DNA of 64,000 nucleotides from Symsagittifera roscoffensis (GCF_963678635.1 NC_087065.1:34837807-34901806), one strand, 5' to 3'. Numbered from the stretch's first letter, positions 12,046-22,470 are shown. Notes: generated by a model from the sequence alone, not told the origin. Translations and numbers: made by a program.

Positions 12046-15000
12046 TCCTCCACCCCTAAACAAGGAAGAACGGGAGCGAGCTTTACGGTTGGGCGGGTCA
12101 GTTCGCTCGTAACGGTCTTTATGTCGGCGGATCGCGCGCATCCGTCCTTGCCATAGTGCAGTCTTAGAATACGTGCGAGTGGATAATGTCCACGTGGAGT
12201 GTCAGGCTCTATGACCCAAACCAAGTCGCCGGCTTTCAACTTAACGTCTGACTGGTTGTGCCAATTTGCCCTCCTATTGAGGGAAGGAACGTATTCCCGC
12301 ATCCACCGTGTCCATATTGCGTTAGCGTATGATTGCGCTCTGGCGAACCGCTTCTTATGGTCGAAGTTTTCTTCGAAACTTAGCGACGGAAAACTCGCTG
12401 CGTGTTGACCAAGGATAAAATGATTCGGGGTCAGCGCCTCTAGATCTAGCGGATCGGAACTAACGGCTGTTATCGGTCTTGCGTTAAGTAATTGTTCAAC
12501 TAGGCAGAGCGTTGTTCCTAGAACTTCCTCAGTTAATCTCCTGTTGCCTAATATATCGTACAACACTCGCTTAACACTTCTCACTAGCCGCTCCCAGGCG
12601 CCACCGTGATGAGGGGCACTGGGCGGGTTAAACTTCCACTTAATGCCTTTGTGGACGAAAACGGCCGGTGTGACTATGTTCCAATTTTGGACACAGGATA
12701 GGAGCTCCTTTTGAGCACCAACAAAATTCGTGCCATTGTCAGAAAGAATGGTTTTGGGGGTACCTCGCCTTGCAATAAATCGCTCTACGCCCATGACGCA
12801 GGAACTAGTATCGAGAGATGGAACCAACTCGATGTGAACTGCTCGATTCGTGAGGCAGGTAAATAGGAAACCCCATCTCTTTTCGGTACTGCGGCGTATT
12901 GGCACTTGAAACGGGCCAAAGTAATCAACACCTGTGTTGGAGAAGGGAGGCTGCTTGTAACCCAGTCTTTCAATCGGTAGGTCAGACATAATGGGCACAA
13001 CCATTTTTGCTTTGCGCTTACGGCATGTTATGCAAGTATTTTCGATGTTCCCAAGTAACCAGCGCAACTTCAGAACAATGTATTTCAACTGAACTACAGC
13101 ACGCATGTAATCCAACCCCTGATGTGCATGTTGAAAGTGCATATGCCTAATCAACATATGAGCAACTCGGTGTCGACCATCCAGTATTATTGGATGTTTG
13201 CTATCAAAGTCGGTATCAACAAGACGGCTGATACGTCCAGTTGAACGCAGGATGCCAGCTGGGCCGATGAACGGAGAATATTTAGCAATCCGACTTTTCT
13301 TTGTTATCAGTTTATCGGACTGAAATATTTTCACTTCGGCAGGAAATGATTCGGACTGAGCGAGATAAATGAGCTTCTGCTCGGCAATATCTAACTCGGA
13401 CGGATCGGTTATTTCAAGCGTTTTTGTACGGAAGTGTTTATGCGATGGTAGCACACGAAGCATAAACGCTAAAACACGTTTGTATTTTACAATTGAGCTG
13501 AATTTATCCCAATTTTTAAACAGACGGATCGACGGCACTTTCTCAGATGAAGCATCAACAACAAACGTAGATGCAGTCTCAAGGCATGTATCAATGTCAC
13601 AGAGTGGGCCTTTTAATTGGATCTTTTTGATGACATCAGCGTTCGGCTTGAATGGCCAATCACATGTCCTCAATATACTAGGGCCTCTAACCCAGCTGCT
13701 ATCCTTGAGGGCTTCCGAAGAAATCCCTCGTGTGCCGGTATCAGCTGGGTTATCACCACTGAGTACATGATTCCATTGATCAATGGTGGTGGACTCCAAG
13801 ATTTCACCAGTGCGGTTTCCAACAAACACAGGAAGTTTGTTGCACGAGTTAAGCCACTGGAGAACGGTGGTAGAATCAGTCCACATGAATACATTGCTTA
13901 CTTTGAAAGTAAGCGCTTTCAAAATCTCTTCTTTGAGTCGAGTCGCAAGCAGAGCAGCCTGAAGCTCTAACTTGGGAATGGAGAGCATCTTCATAGGCGC
14001 TACACGGGCTTTCCCAAATACAAAAGCTAACTCGGTCTTTTGCGATTTAGCAAGTCGGGCTCGGAGAAACGATACGGCGCAAAAAACGTCCTGCGAATTA
14101 TCACCGAACGTGTGAAGTTCACAGCGGTCGAACGGTTCGGTAAAGTAGCTACGAGGTATCGTCAGAGTACCTAATAGTGGAAGTCCTGAGTGCCAATCTA
14201 GAAATTGTTGTTTAATTTCCTCTGGGAGATCATCATCCCACTTTTGACCACTGATTCTCCATATGTCTTTTAGTAAAAGGCGCGCTTTCACAGTATATGG
14301 AGCTACCAGTCCTATTGGATCAAAAACTGAGGAAACAAAACTCAACACGGTGCGTTGAGTAATTGCTTTATCTAGTGGTCGATCAACACCTCTACTTACT
14401 ACTAGGGTATCTTTTACATGATCCCACCTGAGACCAAGAACATGCGACGATTGGTCTGGACTCTTACAAATATCCTTAACTGACGGGTTGGACTCACGGT
14501 TGTCCGGATTAAGAGCGGTTGTAACTTCGGGTACATTGCTAACAAACTTTGTCAGGTTAAACCCACCTAATTTGAGCATTGCGACTAAGTCTTTACTTAG
14601 GCTAAGAGCGTCAGCGGTATTTTCGAACGAGTCAAGATAGTCGTCCATGTAAAACTTCTGGACAACAGCTGAAGCGGCTTCGGGGTATTCAGCTTGATTA
14701 TCAGAAGCAGTTTTTTGTAGCGCGAAATTCGCACAAGTTGGCGAATCACGAGCGCCAAAAATATGACGGGTGTATTGGTGAACCACCACACTTGAAGTGG
14801 GGTCCTCCCGCCACAAAAAACGGAGAGACGGTTGATCTCGCGCAAGTACTCCAACTTGTAAGAACATACCTTCTATGTCCGCTGAGACGGCGTATTTGTG
14901 TTGACGGAACCTCAACAGTACAAAAATAAGATTTTGAAGGAGATCCGGGCCAACCAAGAGAGATCTATTTAAGGAAGTGCCATGAAATTTGGATGCTCCA

Positions 15001-15236
15001 TTGAGCACACGGCGCACCTTGCCGGGTTTGTTCGGGTTCAAAACCGGATGGTGTGGAAGATACCACTCACGTTCGGCTCGTGAGCTGGGATCGTGCGGGT
15101 TGACGGTTATGACATATCCTTTACTTATATCTTCTCTGATTGTTTCGGTATACTTCTCGCGAAGTAACGGATCTTTATCTAATCTTTTCTCTAACGACTT
15201 TAATTGGGCTAATGAAGAATAATAATTGTTAGGCAA
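12027..15236 (-). CDS. pol: BEL/Pao pol: RT, RNase H, integrase (1069 aa)
   Basis: An uninterrupted frame encodes the replication enzymes that copy element RNA into DNA and integrate it. RT spans about residues 40-260, with the metal-binding Asp in SADIEGMF (about 120) and YMDD at 196-199. A Pao-type RNase H region follows around 390-500 (TFGDNSQD, MWTDSTTV). The integrase has an HHCC zinc-like segment (HQG, CITCRK) and the triad in TGVDYFGP, LSDNGTNF and GGAWERLV. The C-terminus resembles the DUF5641-type tail of BEL integrases (GDLVWV). It overlaps the upstream gag-pro frame by 28 bases in a different frame, so translation would need a -1 shift or the copy carries a small indel. The length and completeness look functional. 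Confidence 0.93.
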   Translation of the reverse strand: MPNNYYSSLAQLKSLEKRLDKDPLLREKYTETIREDISKGYVITVNPHDPSSRAEREWYLPHHPVLNPNKPGKVRRVLNGASKFHGTSLNRSLLVGPDLLQNLIFVLLRFRQHKYAVSADIEGMFLQVGVLARDQPSLRFLWREDPTSSVVVHQYTRHIFGARDSPTCANFALQKTASDNQAEYPEAASAVVQKFYMDDYLDSFENTADALSLSKDLVAMLKLGGFNLTKFVSNVPEVTTALNPDNRESNPSVKDICKSPDQSSHVLGLRWDHVKDTLVVSRGVDRPLDKAITQRTVLSFVSSVFDPIGLVAPYTVKARLLLKDIWRISGQKWDDDLPEEIKQQFLDWHSGLPLLGTLTIPRSYFTEPFDRCELHTFGDNSQDVFCAVSFLRARLAKSQKTELAFVFGKARVAPMKMLSIPKLELQAALLATRLKEEILKALTFKVSNVFMWTDSTTVLQWLNSCNKLPVFVGNRTGEILESTTIDQWNHVLSGDNPADTGTRGISSEALKDSSWVRGPSILRTCDWPFKPNADVIKKIQLKGPLCDIDTCLETASTFVVDASSEKVPSIRLFKNWDKFSSIVKYKRVLAFMLRVLPSHKHFRTKTLEITDPSELDIAEQKLIYLAQSESFPAEVKIFQSDKLITKKSRIAKYSPFIGPAGILRSTGRISRLVDTDFDSKHPIILDGRHRVAHMLIRHMHFQHAHQGLDYMRAVVQLKYIVLKLRWLLGNIENTCITCRKRKAKMVVPIMSDLPIERLGYKQPPFSNTGVDYFGPFQVPIRRSTEKRWGFLFTCLTNRAVHIELVPSLDTSSCVMGVERFIARRGTPKTILSDNGTNFVGAQKELLSCVQNWNIVTPAVFVHKGIKWKFNPPSAPHHGGAWERLVRSVKRVLYDILGNRRLTEEVLGTTLCLVEQLLNARPITAVSSDPLDLEALTPNHFILGQHAASFPSLSFEENFDHKKRFARAQSYANAIWTRWMREYVPSLNRRANWHNQSDVKLKAGDLVWVIEPDTPRGHYPLARILRLHYGKDGCARSADIKTVTSELTRPTVKLAPVLPCLGVEDVAAQI

Positions 15237-17563
15237 GCTACGTCATTATCACTCCACAGCATCGGTACAGTGTAACGCTCACCATCGTGAACGGTTTCAG
15301 TTTTTAGGATCGACAAAGCACGCTTGTCTGCGGCGGAACGGGCATCTACTTGCTTGAACGCACCATACGACTCTAACTCATACCAAGTTTTGATTTGGTC
15401 GGTCAGAGAAGTATCGTCCGTAACGCAGTTAAAGGAAGAAGAATTTAAGGACGAACGATCAGGAGACGGACCACTAATGACCCAACCTATCGGAAGTCGG
15501 ACGGCGCACGGTGAGTCAAGTTCATCTCCGAAGACATGTTCGAGGGGTCTTATCGCATGATAGAAGTCCTGTCCTATAACTATCTCAATCTCTTTGTAAT
15601 TATACGCATTCGTCTTTAACGGGGATTGTTGCGGGTATTTGACCTGCAATTCGGAAACTTTTATAACATCGGGTCCTATATACATATTGTGCTTAACGAA
15701 AGCGACAAACGAAAACGAAAATTCACTTTCATTGGGCTTTGCGGAAACTTTCAAGTGAACTCGTTGAGTTTTAGATACCTTGGCTGAGTTAAAACCATCG
15801 GTCGTAACATTTACGGGCGTACCAACTAATTCCAGACGTTCAACGAGTGCCGCGGAAACCCAAGAATGAGTGGAACTGGTGTCACAAAGTGCTAGTGCAT
15901 TCGAATTTTCCGAACCAGAGGACACATCTACCAACGCAACGGGAAGAATACCTTTTGCAGTTCCCTCACAAGGTTTAACACAAGCTGCGTTATTTGCAGA
16001 AGTAGTGTTTGTATTAGTTTGAGTCGATGGTGATCGGTCGGCCTCTTTGGGCGGGAAAACTTTCTCGGCTCCATGAAGAAGCACATTGTGAGTGCTCTCA
16101 CAGTCCTGTTTTGGGCATTTTCTTGCCTTTTGGCACTTTCGGAAGGTATGGTTGCCTTGTAAACAAGAAAAACAGAGCTTTTGTTCTGCTACATATTTAG
16201 CCCTTTGTGTTGCGTTTTTCTCTTTGAACACGGAACAGTTCCAGAGTGCATGCTGCCCTTTGCATAGCGAGCATGGAGGAAACCTTGTCTTTTCTCTACT
16301 TTTCTCATCCTTAGAACTTACCTTAGTGTTACCTGCAAGCACTTTTGTAACTACTTTTTGTTTAACTGGTTCTTCAGACTTATCCTTAGAATTGATCGTT
16401 TTCAGCCTCTCATGACCCTCCGCTTTTTCTTTGAGCCATTCATTGAAATCTAGCAGAGTTGGTCTATGCCATTGGCGTCTTACGGTTTGCATCGACCATG
16501 CCTCCTTAAGGTTCGGGGCAAGCTTACTCACAGCCTGATTCAGTAAGTTAACACTTTTCAGGTCGTCGTTAAAAGACAGAGACTTGAATACGGCAACAAG
16601 TCCAGAAATTGCAGGGGAAAATCCAATTACATTTTCCGAGTTATGCATTTTCAGCGGCGGAAAATTACTCAATTTATCTAGGTGAGCCCCTACTACAGCA
16701 TGCGGCTGCCCGAATTTTCTTTGAAGAGTTGCTAATGCGTCTTTATATAGTACTCCGCTATAGCTATACTCAGCGATTGCGGATTTTGCTTTACCCACTA
16801 CGAGCGTTTTCAGATAGGTAAGCTTTTCATCGTCACTGAGTATGGCTGAATCGACCGTCGATGTGAATTGCCCAAACCACTCATGCCAATTAAGTGGGTT
16901 GCCATCGAACTGGGTCAGCTTCCACTCAGGGAGATGATCTTTTCGGCTGTGCATGAGTATATTAACCAACTCTCGTGTCGAAAGTGGACGCTCGACGTCT
17001 GCACCAGGTGAATTACCGGGAGTTGGCTCTGTGTAATTCGAAGAGTTACCGTGACAATCAGGAACGAACGGTTTATTAGCTTGTGAAAAGTTCTTAGGCT
17101 GCGCAAAGAACACAGTCCCTCCACTTGTATAAGGAACAAAATTATTCGTAGGAACAATCGGAGTTACTGCGGAAAAAACAGTTGTCGAAGGAACGTAGTG
17201 CTGTTGAGTTGACATTAAAGGGGTAGCAACAGCTGGTCTCCACAAATTACTATAAGGATTGTAGTGGTCACTTGAAAAGTTATAACTACTAACGGGAACA
17301 CCCATATGTTGTTGTGATGGGGCTACAGGTGCTTGGTAGCCAGCTACTACTGATCCTGCAGTGTGATGACTTAAAGAAACATGATTAACTGCTGTTGATG
17401 CAGGAACAAACGGTGTTACACCAGAAGGAACTTCTGCAGATGATGGCGGAGCAAAATAGTTTTCAGAAGTTACCGGGACTACTGAACCTGTGTTTGGATT
17501 GCCTAGCCCCGGATGAGTGGACAAAAAAGTTTGCTGAGGCAAATTATTGGAAACAGGTTGCAT
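15209..17563 (-). CDS. BEL/Pao gag-pro, C-terminal part (784 aa)
   Basis: The frame begins with a Pro/Ser/Val-rich segment. Next is a capsid-like region of the DUF1759 type (WKLTQFDGNPLNWHEW, near residue 215), then zinc knuckles near 430-490 (CSLCKGQHALWNC is CX2CX3HX4C; CFSCLQGNHTFRKC follows). Last comes a DUF1758-type aspartic protease near 560-720 with the active-site run LCDTSSTHSWVS. The Gly expected after D-S/T is Ser here. It is in the same frame as the ORF at 17600-18637 and is separated from it only by a TAG at 17600-17602, so the start given (17563) may not be the real translation start. The last residues (after SDNDV) are out of frame with pol. Confidence 0.88.
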   Translation of the reverse strand: MQPVSNNLPQQTFLSTHPGLGNPNTGSVVPVTSENYFAPPSSAEVPSGVTPFVPASTAVNHVSLSHHTAGSVVAGYQAPVAPSQQHMGVPVSSYNFSSDHYNPYSNLWRPAVATPLMSTQQHYVPSTTVFSAVTPIVPTNNFVPYTSGGTVFFAQPKNFSQANKPFVPDCHGNSSNYTEPTPGNSPGADVERPLSTRELVNILMHSRKDHLPEWKLTQFDGNPLNWHEWFGQFTSTVDSAILSDDEKLTYLKTLVVGKAKSAIAEYSYSGVLYKDALATLQRKFGQPHAVVGAHLDKLSNFPPLKMHNSENVIGFSPAISGLVAVFKSLSFNDDLKSVNLLNQAVSKLAPNLKEAWSMQTVRRQWHRPTLLDFNEWLKEKAEGHERLKTINSKDKSEEPVKQKVVTKVLAGNTKVSSKDEKSREKTRFPPCSLCKGQHALWNCSVFKEKNATQRAKYVAEQKLCFSCLQGNHTFRKCQKARKCPKQDCESTHNVLLHGAEKVFPPKEADRSPSTQTNTNTTSANNAACVKPCEGTAKGILPVALVDVSSGSENSNALALCDTSSTHSWVSAALVERLELVGTPVNVTTDGFNSAKVSKTQRVHLKVSAKPNESEFSFSFVAFVKHNMYIGPDVIKVSELQVKYPQQSPLKTNAYNYKEIEIVIGQDFYHAIRPLEHVFGDELDSPCAVRLPIGWVISGPSPDRSSLNSSSFNCVTDDTSLTDQIKTWYELESYGAFKQVDARSAADKRALSILKTETVHDGERYTVPMLWSDNDVACLTIIILH

Positions 17564-17599
17564 GACCTGCTGTAACCCTACTGGATTGTTAACGGAAAC

Positions 17600-18637
17600 C
17601 TACGATCGAACCAAATTCGACAAATTATGTTGTTGTCCGTGAATGTGGTTACTGTAATACAATCCCGGATCACTAGAAGCTGCCTGGCCATTATTCACTC
17701 CTGTAAAACTTGATGAGACCAAGTAATTTGTTGATGCAGGATAAGTTGCCTCAGGAGCTGTTGAACGAACGTGCTGCTCTTGATTGGGAACTACAACAGC
17801 ATCAGGCTGATTGTGGTCGACAGATTCGACCCAGTGACGCGTACGATCCTTTTCGTCTATTGTTAGTTGTGGAGAGATTCGAGTTAAACCACTTTCCTCA
17901 GCATTCGCGCTGATTTCCGACAACTCATCTTCTAACTCAAGCCCTTTCAACTCAATTTCTGCCAGTTTTTTCCTATGTTCTTCAGCCAATTCTTCCAACT
18001 CTAAACTGCTTTGTTGTTCTAAAACATATTGTTTCATCTTGTTTTGCTGCTCTTTCAGTCTTAATGATACCTTTGCCTGCCTCTCAAGTTCCTCTTGTTG
18101 TTTCTTTAAAATCATTAAGTCGCGTTTTTTCTCAGAAAGTGTTTTCGACGGAGCGGCGGTATAACTAGATTTCTGAGAACCTGATTGCTGATGTCGGCTG
18201 CTTCGGTGCGACAACTTAGAGCGGGTATCTGTTTTATGCGACCGGGGTTTTTCACTTTTTTCAGAATGATGAGAAATTTTTGAGCTGCTATCTTTTTTGT
18301 CCGGCTCTATTACTGCCTCAAAACTTGTTTTATATGTGATAGCTTCCTGCAGAACTTTATCGTTGCTTTGAGTCAACTTATGAAGCCACATATCCTGTGC
18401 CGGTATCAATTCGTCGGGATTGGCACTTTTTGCAGCCATATCAATCAACTCAGTATTTATCTCGACCGCTTGTTCTATATAGTTCCTACATTTTTCAATA
18501 TAAGTATCAATTTTTGAGCAACGACTCTGACTCTCTATGTATTCTAAAATTATTTCATGGCATTTATAAAGTTCGTTTTCGAGATTGCTACGTTTCTCAA
18601 ACAACTTCTTAATTTTCTTCTGAAACTTAACTTCCAT
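17600..18637 (-). CDS. BEL/Pao gag N-terminal part (345 aa), ends in in-frame TAG
   Basis: A Lys/Glu/Gln-rich protein starts with MEVKFQKKIKKLFEKR and contains heptad-like charged stretches predicting coiled coil around residues 170-240 (LRLKEQQNKM, LEELAEEHRK). A Ser/Lys-rich basic patch lies near 115-165. Ending at TAG 17600-17602, it continues in the same frame 12 codons later as the 784-residue ORF. The two are therefore probably one gag-pro polyprotein interrupted by a single nonsense codon or by a readthrough stop. It is the first ORF after the leader. Confidence 0.8.
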   Translation of the reverse strand: MEVKFQKKIKKLFEKRSNLENELYKCHEIILEYIESQSRCSKIDTYIEKCRNYIEQAVEINTELIDMAAKSANPDELIPAQDMWLHKLTQSNDKVLQEAITYKTSFEAVIEPDKKDSSSKISHHSEKSEKPRSHKTDTRSKLSHRSSRHQQSGSQKSSYTAAPSKTLSEKKRDLMILKKQQEELERQAKVSLRLKEQQNKMKQYVLEQQSSLELEELAEEHRKKLAEIELKGLELEDELSEISANAEESGLTRISPQLTIDEKDRTRHWVESVDHNQPDAVVVPNQEQHVRSTAPEATYPASTNYLVSSSFTGVNNGQAASSDPGLYYSNHIHGQQHNLSNLVRS

Positions 18638-20256
18638 GCTTAATAATTTCAGAAATAAACGACTCTCAGAAAAACTGTATTTTCACTCAAGTAAATCCGC
18701 AAATACTTTTACCTGGCGTTAAAGTCCAAGCTTAAACCGGGCTTTGTGAAACAAGTCTCTTTCACGCGCTTTTGAGACGGCGCGGATAGTGTACGGAGCG
18801 CGTGATCTAGAGAACTAGCTCCTAGAATGAATACCATACACTCAAGAGACCTATGCGACGGCTACGTTACGCTAAAGTACCAATGGGGTGGGGAAATTAA
18901 GTAGGTCGGTTGAACTCCAACAACGCACACGGAGTAAACCTGAGGATGAAAGAATTCAACTTAACTCACTTAATATCACCGTACCTGGCCACTTAACATT
19001 AGTGTCGCGCAACGAAGTCAATAATCGGACGAGCTGAAACGGCTTAGATTCACTTGAACCAATGGGGTGGGGAAATTAAGTAGGTCGGTTGAACTCCAAC
19101 AACGCACACGGAGTAAACCTGAGGATGAAAGAATTCAACTTAACTCACTTAATATCACAGTACCTGACCACTTAACATTAGTGTCGCGCAACGAAGTCAA
19201 TAATCGGACGGGCTGAAACGGCTTAGAATTACTTGAAGCGTACTGGCTTTCAGTTTCACCAATGTGGGTGAGGGATCAGGCAAATTGGTTAAGTTCCAAC
19301 AACAAACGCGGAAAAAACCTGAGGATGAAAAAACTCAACTTAATTTGCCTGATATTACGCTACCAGACCACTTACTATAAGGTTGGTGTCATGTTACAGC
19401 ACAGTTTCGCAGAATTATGGGGTCGTTTTGAGGAATTTTTGGCAATTTTTTACTTTTTTCCCAAAATTTTTCGGAAAACTTTGGTCAGCAGGTTCGAGTC
19501 GTAAACTAATCCAAAAAACTAGTCCAGTACCTCTTGTCTATGTTCCGTTTTTCTGGATTTTCAATCCGTTTAGAATTACCCAAAAATTTTTGGTTTCGAG
19601 AAAATTACCATTTGTAGCTTGCTTTGGGTTTGGATACACAATAAGACATTAACACATCGTACGTAATTTTATTGCAAGTTTGAAAAAATTAGAATATTCT
19701 TACAGTTTTGGAGATTGAGTGCACCGGTTTCGGGTCGTGCAGCCTTCGATCCGCAACACAAGATCTGCAACACAGTTCACTTTGATGAAGAGTAAGGCAA
19801 AGAAGTGTTATGAAGAATGGTTTGTGAGTCACTTTGAGGAAGACTTGGGGTTCTCTGGGTTTAATCAAGTACGGGGGTTTTAGAGGTGTCACGTTCAAAT
19901 TCGAGAAGGCTCCCTTCTTGCTTGCATAGAAGAATTTGGAATGAGTCGTGAAGTCGAATTTGTTCTGGAACTTGACCCGCTGTTCCGATGAAATGAATGT
20001 CTCTGCCTGTGACAGATTGCCCGTCCAAGTTAACACTGCGTGTCGCTTGTCACTCTGAGCAAGTTGCAGGCGTACTGATGAGATGTCGAGTTTTCGAGAT
20101 ACATCTGTATGGATAGGAAAGAACTTGAAAGAGATCTGCTTGACTTCATCTGGCTTAACTGTCAGATCTGTTGTGGGTGAAGAATTCGAGGTCCTTGTGC
20201 GAATCCTTGAATATCGTGTCCTTTGTGGAGATTCGTGAATAACTTCGGACTTCGTT
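18638..20256 (-). promoter_or_regulatory. BEL/Pao 5' leader (between PBS and gag)
   Basis: This is an untranslated leader of about 1.6 kb with no convincing ORF. It contains a near-perfect tandem repeat of about 179 bp (18879-19057 and 19058-19236) and a third, diverged copy of its first part (19258-19380). Several tracts are conserved among the three copies (AACCTGAGGATGAAA and the downstream CTTAATAT region). A packaging or enhancer/insulator role is possible but not shown by the sequence. Confidence 0.6.
18879..19380. repeat. tandem repeats in the BEL/Pao leader (2 close copies + 1 diverged)
   Basis: Unit 1 starts at 18879 (ACCAATGGGGTGGGG), unit 2 at 19058, and the diverged unit 3 at 19258 (ACCAATGTGGGTGAGGG). 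Units 1 and 2 differ at only a few bases. Unit 3 shares the frame of conserved tracts but has about 25-30% visible change. Confidence 0.88.
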
Positions 20257-20274
20257 GTCCCTTGTGGGGTGCCA
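20257..20274 (-). promoter_or_regulatory. BEL/Pao primer binding site
   Basis: On the minus strand, three bases after the 5' LTR, the sequence reads TGGCACCCCACAAGGGAC. This begins with TGG as expected for pairing to a tRNA CCA end. I cannot assign the tRNA without a tRNA set. Confidence 0.7.
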
Positions 20275-20277
20275 AAA

Positions 20278-20803
20278 TGTGCGCCTCAATCTCCACGGAT
20301 TGTAAAAATATCGAATTTCAAACAATTTAATTCGAGCATTTTATCGGCAAAATAACTCGGTCATAATGATATTTCATAACAAACTTTTTTTATTGTTAAC
20401 ATCGGTAACATCAGCCACAATAACTGCATAACTCAAAGCAAGCTGCAAAAATGGCCAGTATTTGTCCTTGAGACAAATTGCTCTTTTTAAAGGTCAGCCT
20501 TAATCAAGGCTGAACCAAATTAGAGCGAAAAGACGGTTAAAATAGGTTTGGGGGGTGGGGGGGGGGATTCGAACCTGGTTACGGAGCATCCCATCAAGTT
20601 CGGTGCATATTTGAGTTCTAGAAAGGAAATGACCTAGTCGGGATTCGAACCGGCGCCGAACCCGCCGGGACGCACCATGTATACGTTTGGCTACTGTCCC
20701 TATATGCATTTACATTTTGGTTCAACTTTATATGCACTTATACTCTCGCTTACATTTGAGTGTATATGCATTTGTACTATTGTTTTATATTTGCTCTGCA
20801 ACA
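20278..20803 (-). repeat. BEL/Pao 5' LTR
   Basis: This is the right copy of the LTR. On the minus strand it starts TGTTGCAGAGC, soon followed by a TATA-like AAATATAAAAC, consistent with a promoter. It contains tRNA-like B-box motifs (GGTTCGAATCC, reverse strand) at 20641-20651 and 20565-20575. It is followed by TGGAG, the target duplication. Confidence 0.95.
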
Positions 20804-20808
20804 TGGAG

Positions 20809-22080
20809 GGATGTTTTCTCGTGCTCGTTGTGCTTGTTCATTTCGTGTACATGATTCAAAAAGATCTGGTTGATAAATAGAATCTGGTTGATAAATAGGA
20901 TCTAGTTGATCGATATTACAGTTATTATTTTGTTGATTTGTGTTAGTTCGTTGTTGATTTTGGCTAAATAGTCTTCATCTTCTGAATAATGTGGTTGATT
21001 TCTTGCAAGATGTTTATTAGTTATTTTTCTCTTATGTTGAAAGAACGGGAAGTTTCGCTACAATCCACTGTAGCTTGTTGTTGATCGTTGAAAAAAATTG
21101 AGTGAGAGGCATGTTGTGACACTTTTTGATTGTATTTTTGTGCTTGTGGCTGGTTTTGAATGTTCATTCATCTAGGGGGATTTTGTTTTTTTTTCTGCAA
21201 AAAGTTGTAGTTTTGATCTGAAAAATTGTTTCTATCAGACATTTTGTTGTTTAACTGTTTGACGTGATGTCGTTGCTGGTCTGAATGCTTGATAATCTAT
21301 TTGAGAGTTTTTTGGAGTAACTGAAAGCTTCACTGTGGATTGTATAGTTGTTTATGGCTATTTTGTTTTGGGGAGTTGTAAGTGTAGGTTGGATGGGGGA
21401 AATGCTTTGTTGTGTTGTTGTTAGCCTTGTTTCGACTATTGGTTCTTTAATGATTATCTTGTTGTGTGAGAATTCTTGTTCCATTTAGATTTTCTTGTGT
21501 ATGCATGAATGTGGAGTTTAACGGTGTTGTATCAATAATAAGTGGAGTATTTCTAACAAGTCTTTATCAACAGAGTTAATAGTGATTGCTGTACTGGATA
21601 TATCAGTTGTTATAATAATAAGAGATGGACGAGACCAGTCAGGGTCCCAAACGTAACATGTGTCATCTGCTTACACAGTTTCATCGTCTGAGCTTTGCGG
21701 TCGAAAATTTTTTTTTTGATTGTGCCATGAGGTCAAAGTTAAGAACAAAAAAATCATTTATAAACCATGCTAGTATTCTTTGTAAATCATGTTTGACATT
21801 TTGTGAAATTTTGTTCTAATAAGGTTTTCATGGATTGTATCTCGGGATGTTTAAGGAGGTGATTCATTTTGTGTTTCTTGCAATTCTAATATAGATAAAT
21901 AGCTATAAATAATTGAAAAAAACTTCATTTGTTTTGAATTTGCTCTATGTGAATTTTGGTGTGGTATATTTTTTATATAATCTGTAATATAAAAAATATA
22001 CCGTATTATATACCGTAATATGATGTGATATGACATATACCTCTGAGATAGTGATCAAGAATTGTCGTTTTATTCTGATT
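20809..22080 (-). pseudogene. gag N-terminal region of copy A (upstream of BEL insertion)
   Basis: Fragments match the gag N-terminal ORF of the plus element (31698-32957). One is TTTQQSISPI followed by P and LTTP near 21370-21430. Another has YIKNIPHQNSHRANS with an IYSYLSILE continuation at 21880-21990. The frame is broken by stops. The BEL/Pao element entered immediately downstream (in element sense), so copy A gag is physically split. Confidence 0.68.
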
Positions 22081-22470
22081 TCAGGAAATTCTTTGTTCAT
22101 ATGGGCTATTTCTTTTTTCGAATAAATTCCAATTATATAGGCGTACTGGCTTGGTAATATATGATTTTTTTATTCTGCGTTTTCTTTTATTTGATGATGG
22201 TGTTGTAGCTTCTGAGTCAGAAAAATGTAGTAGGGTTTCTAATGGTTTATTCTTATTTATTGAATCTTTCAAGTTTTGAAGTTCATGATTTGTGTTTGTT
22301 TCTGATTCTGAGACTGCGTTTCGTCTTATTGAAAATCTCCTTTTGTTAATATGCTTTTGTTTTGTTGTAATTCATTTTTTCCGTGTTTGTTTTTTGATCT
22401 AATATATCCTATTGTTTGTCTGTGCGGTGTTCATACAAGATCGTATCTTTCGTTTTCAATTAGGCAATTA
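22081..22470 (-). pseudogene. ORF0 of copy A (basic protein upstream of gag)
   Basis: It keeps the pattern seen in the plus copy at 31256-31717: RYDLV, IGYIRSK, then AVSESE, LKDSINKN, HFSDSEAT, SSNKRKRRIKK and KPVRLYNWN. One in-frame stop follows RYDLV. Acidic Ser patches and the Arg/Lys cluster are retained in the same order and spacing, which argues for selection on the protein before decay. Confidence 0.65.

Larger units (their letters stand above)
11528..20803 (-). mobile_element. BEL/Pao LTR retrotransposon, nearly complete, nested in copy A
   Basis: Two LTRs (11528-12045 and 20278-20803) with TG...CA ends are flanked by the 5-bp direct repeat TGGAG (11523-11527 and 20804-20808). They enclose PBS, leader, gag, protease, RT-RNase H, integrase and PPT on the minus strand. 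The LTRs differ at only a handful of positions, so the insertion is recent relative to its decayed host element. A 5-bp target duplication and the domain order are typical of BEL/Pao. Defects seen are one in-frame TAG between gag and pro and a frame change between pro and RT. Confidence 0.95.

Noticed and set aside
12199-15222. Several plus-strand open frames inside the BEL/Pao region
   Set aside because: All lie opposite the well-supported minus-strand pol.
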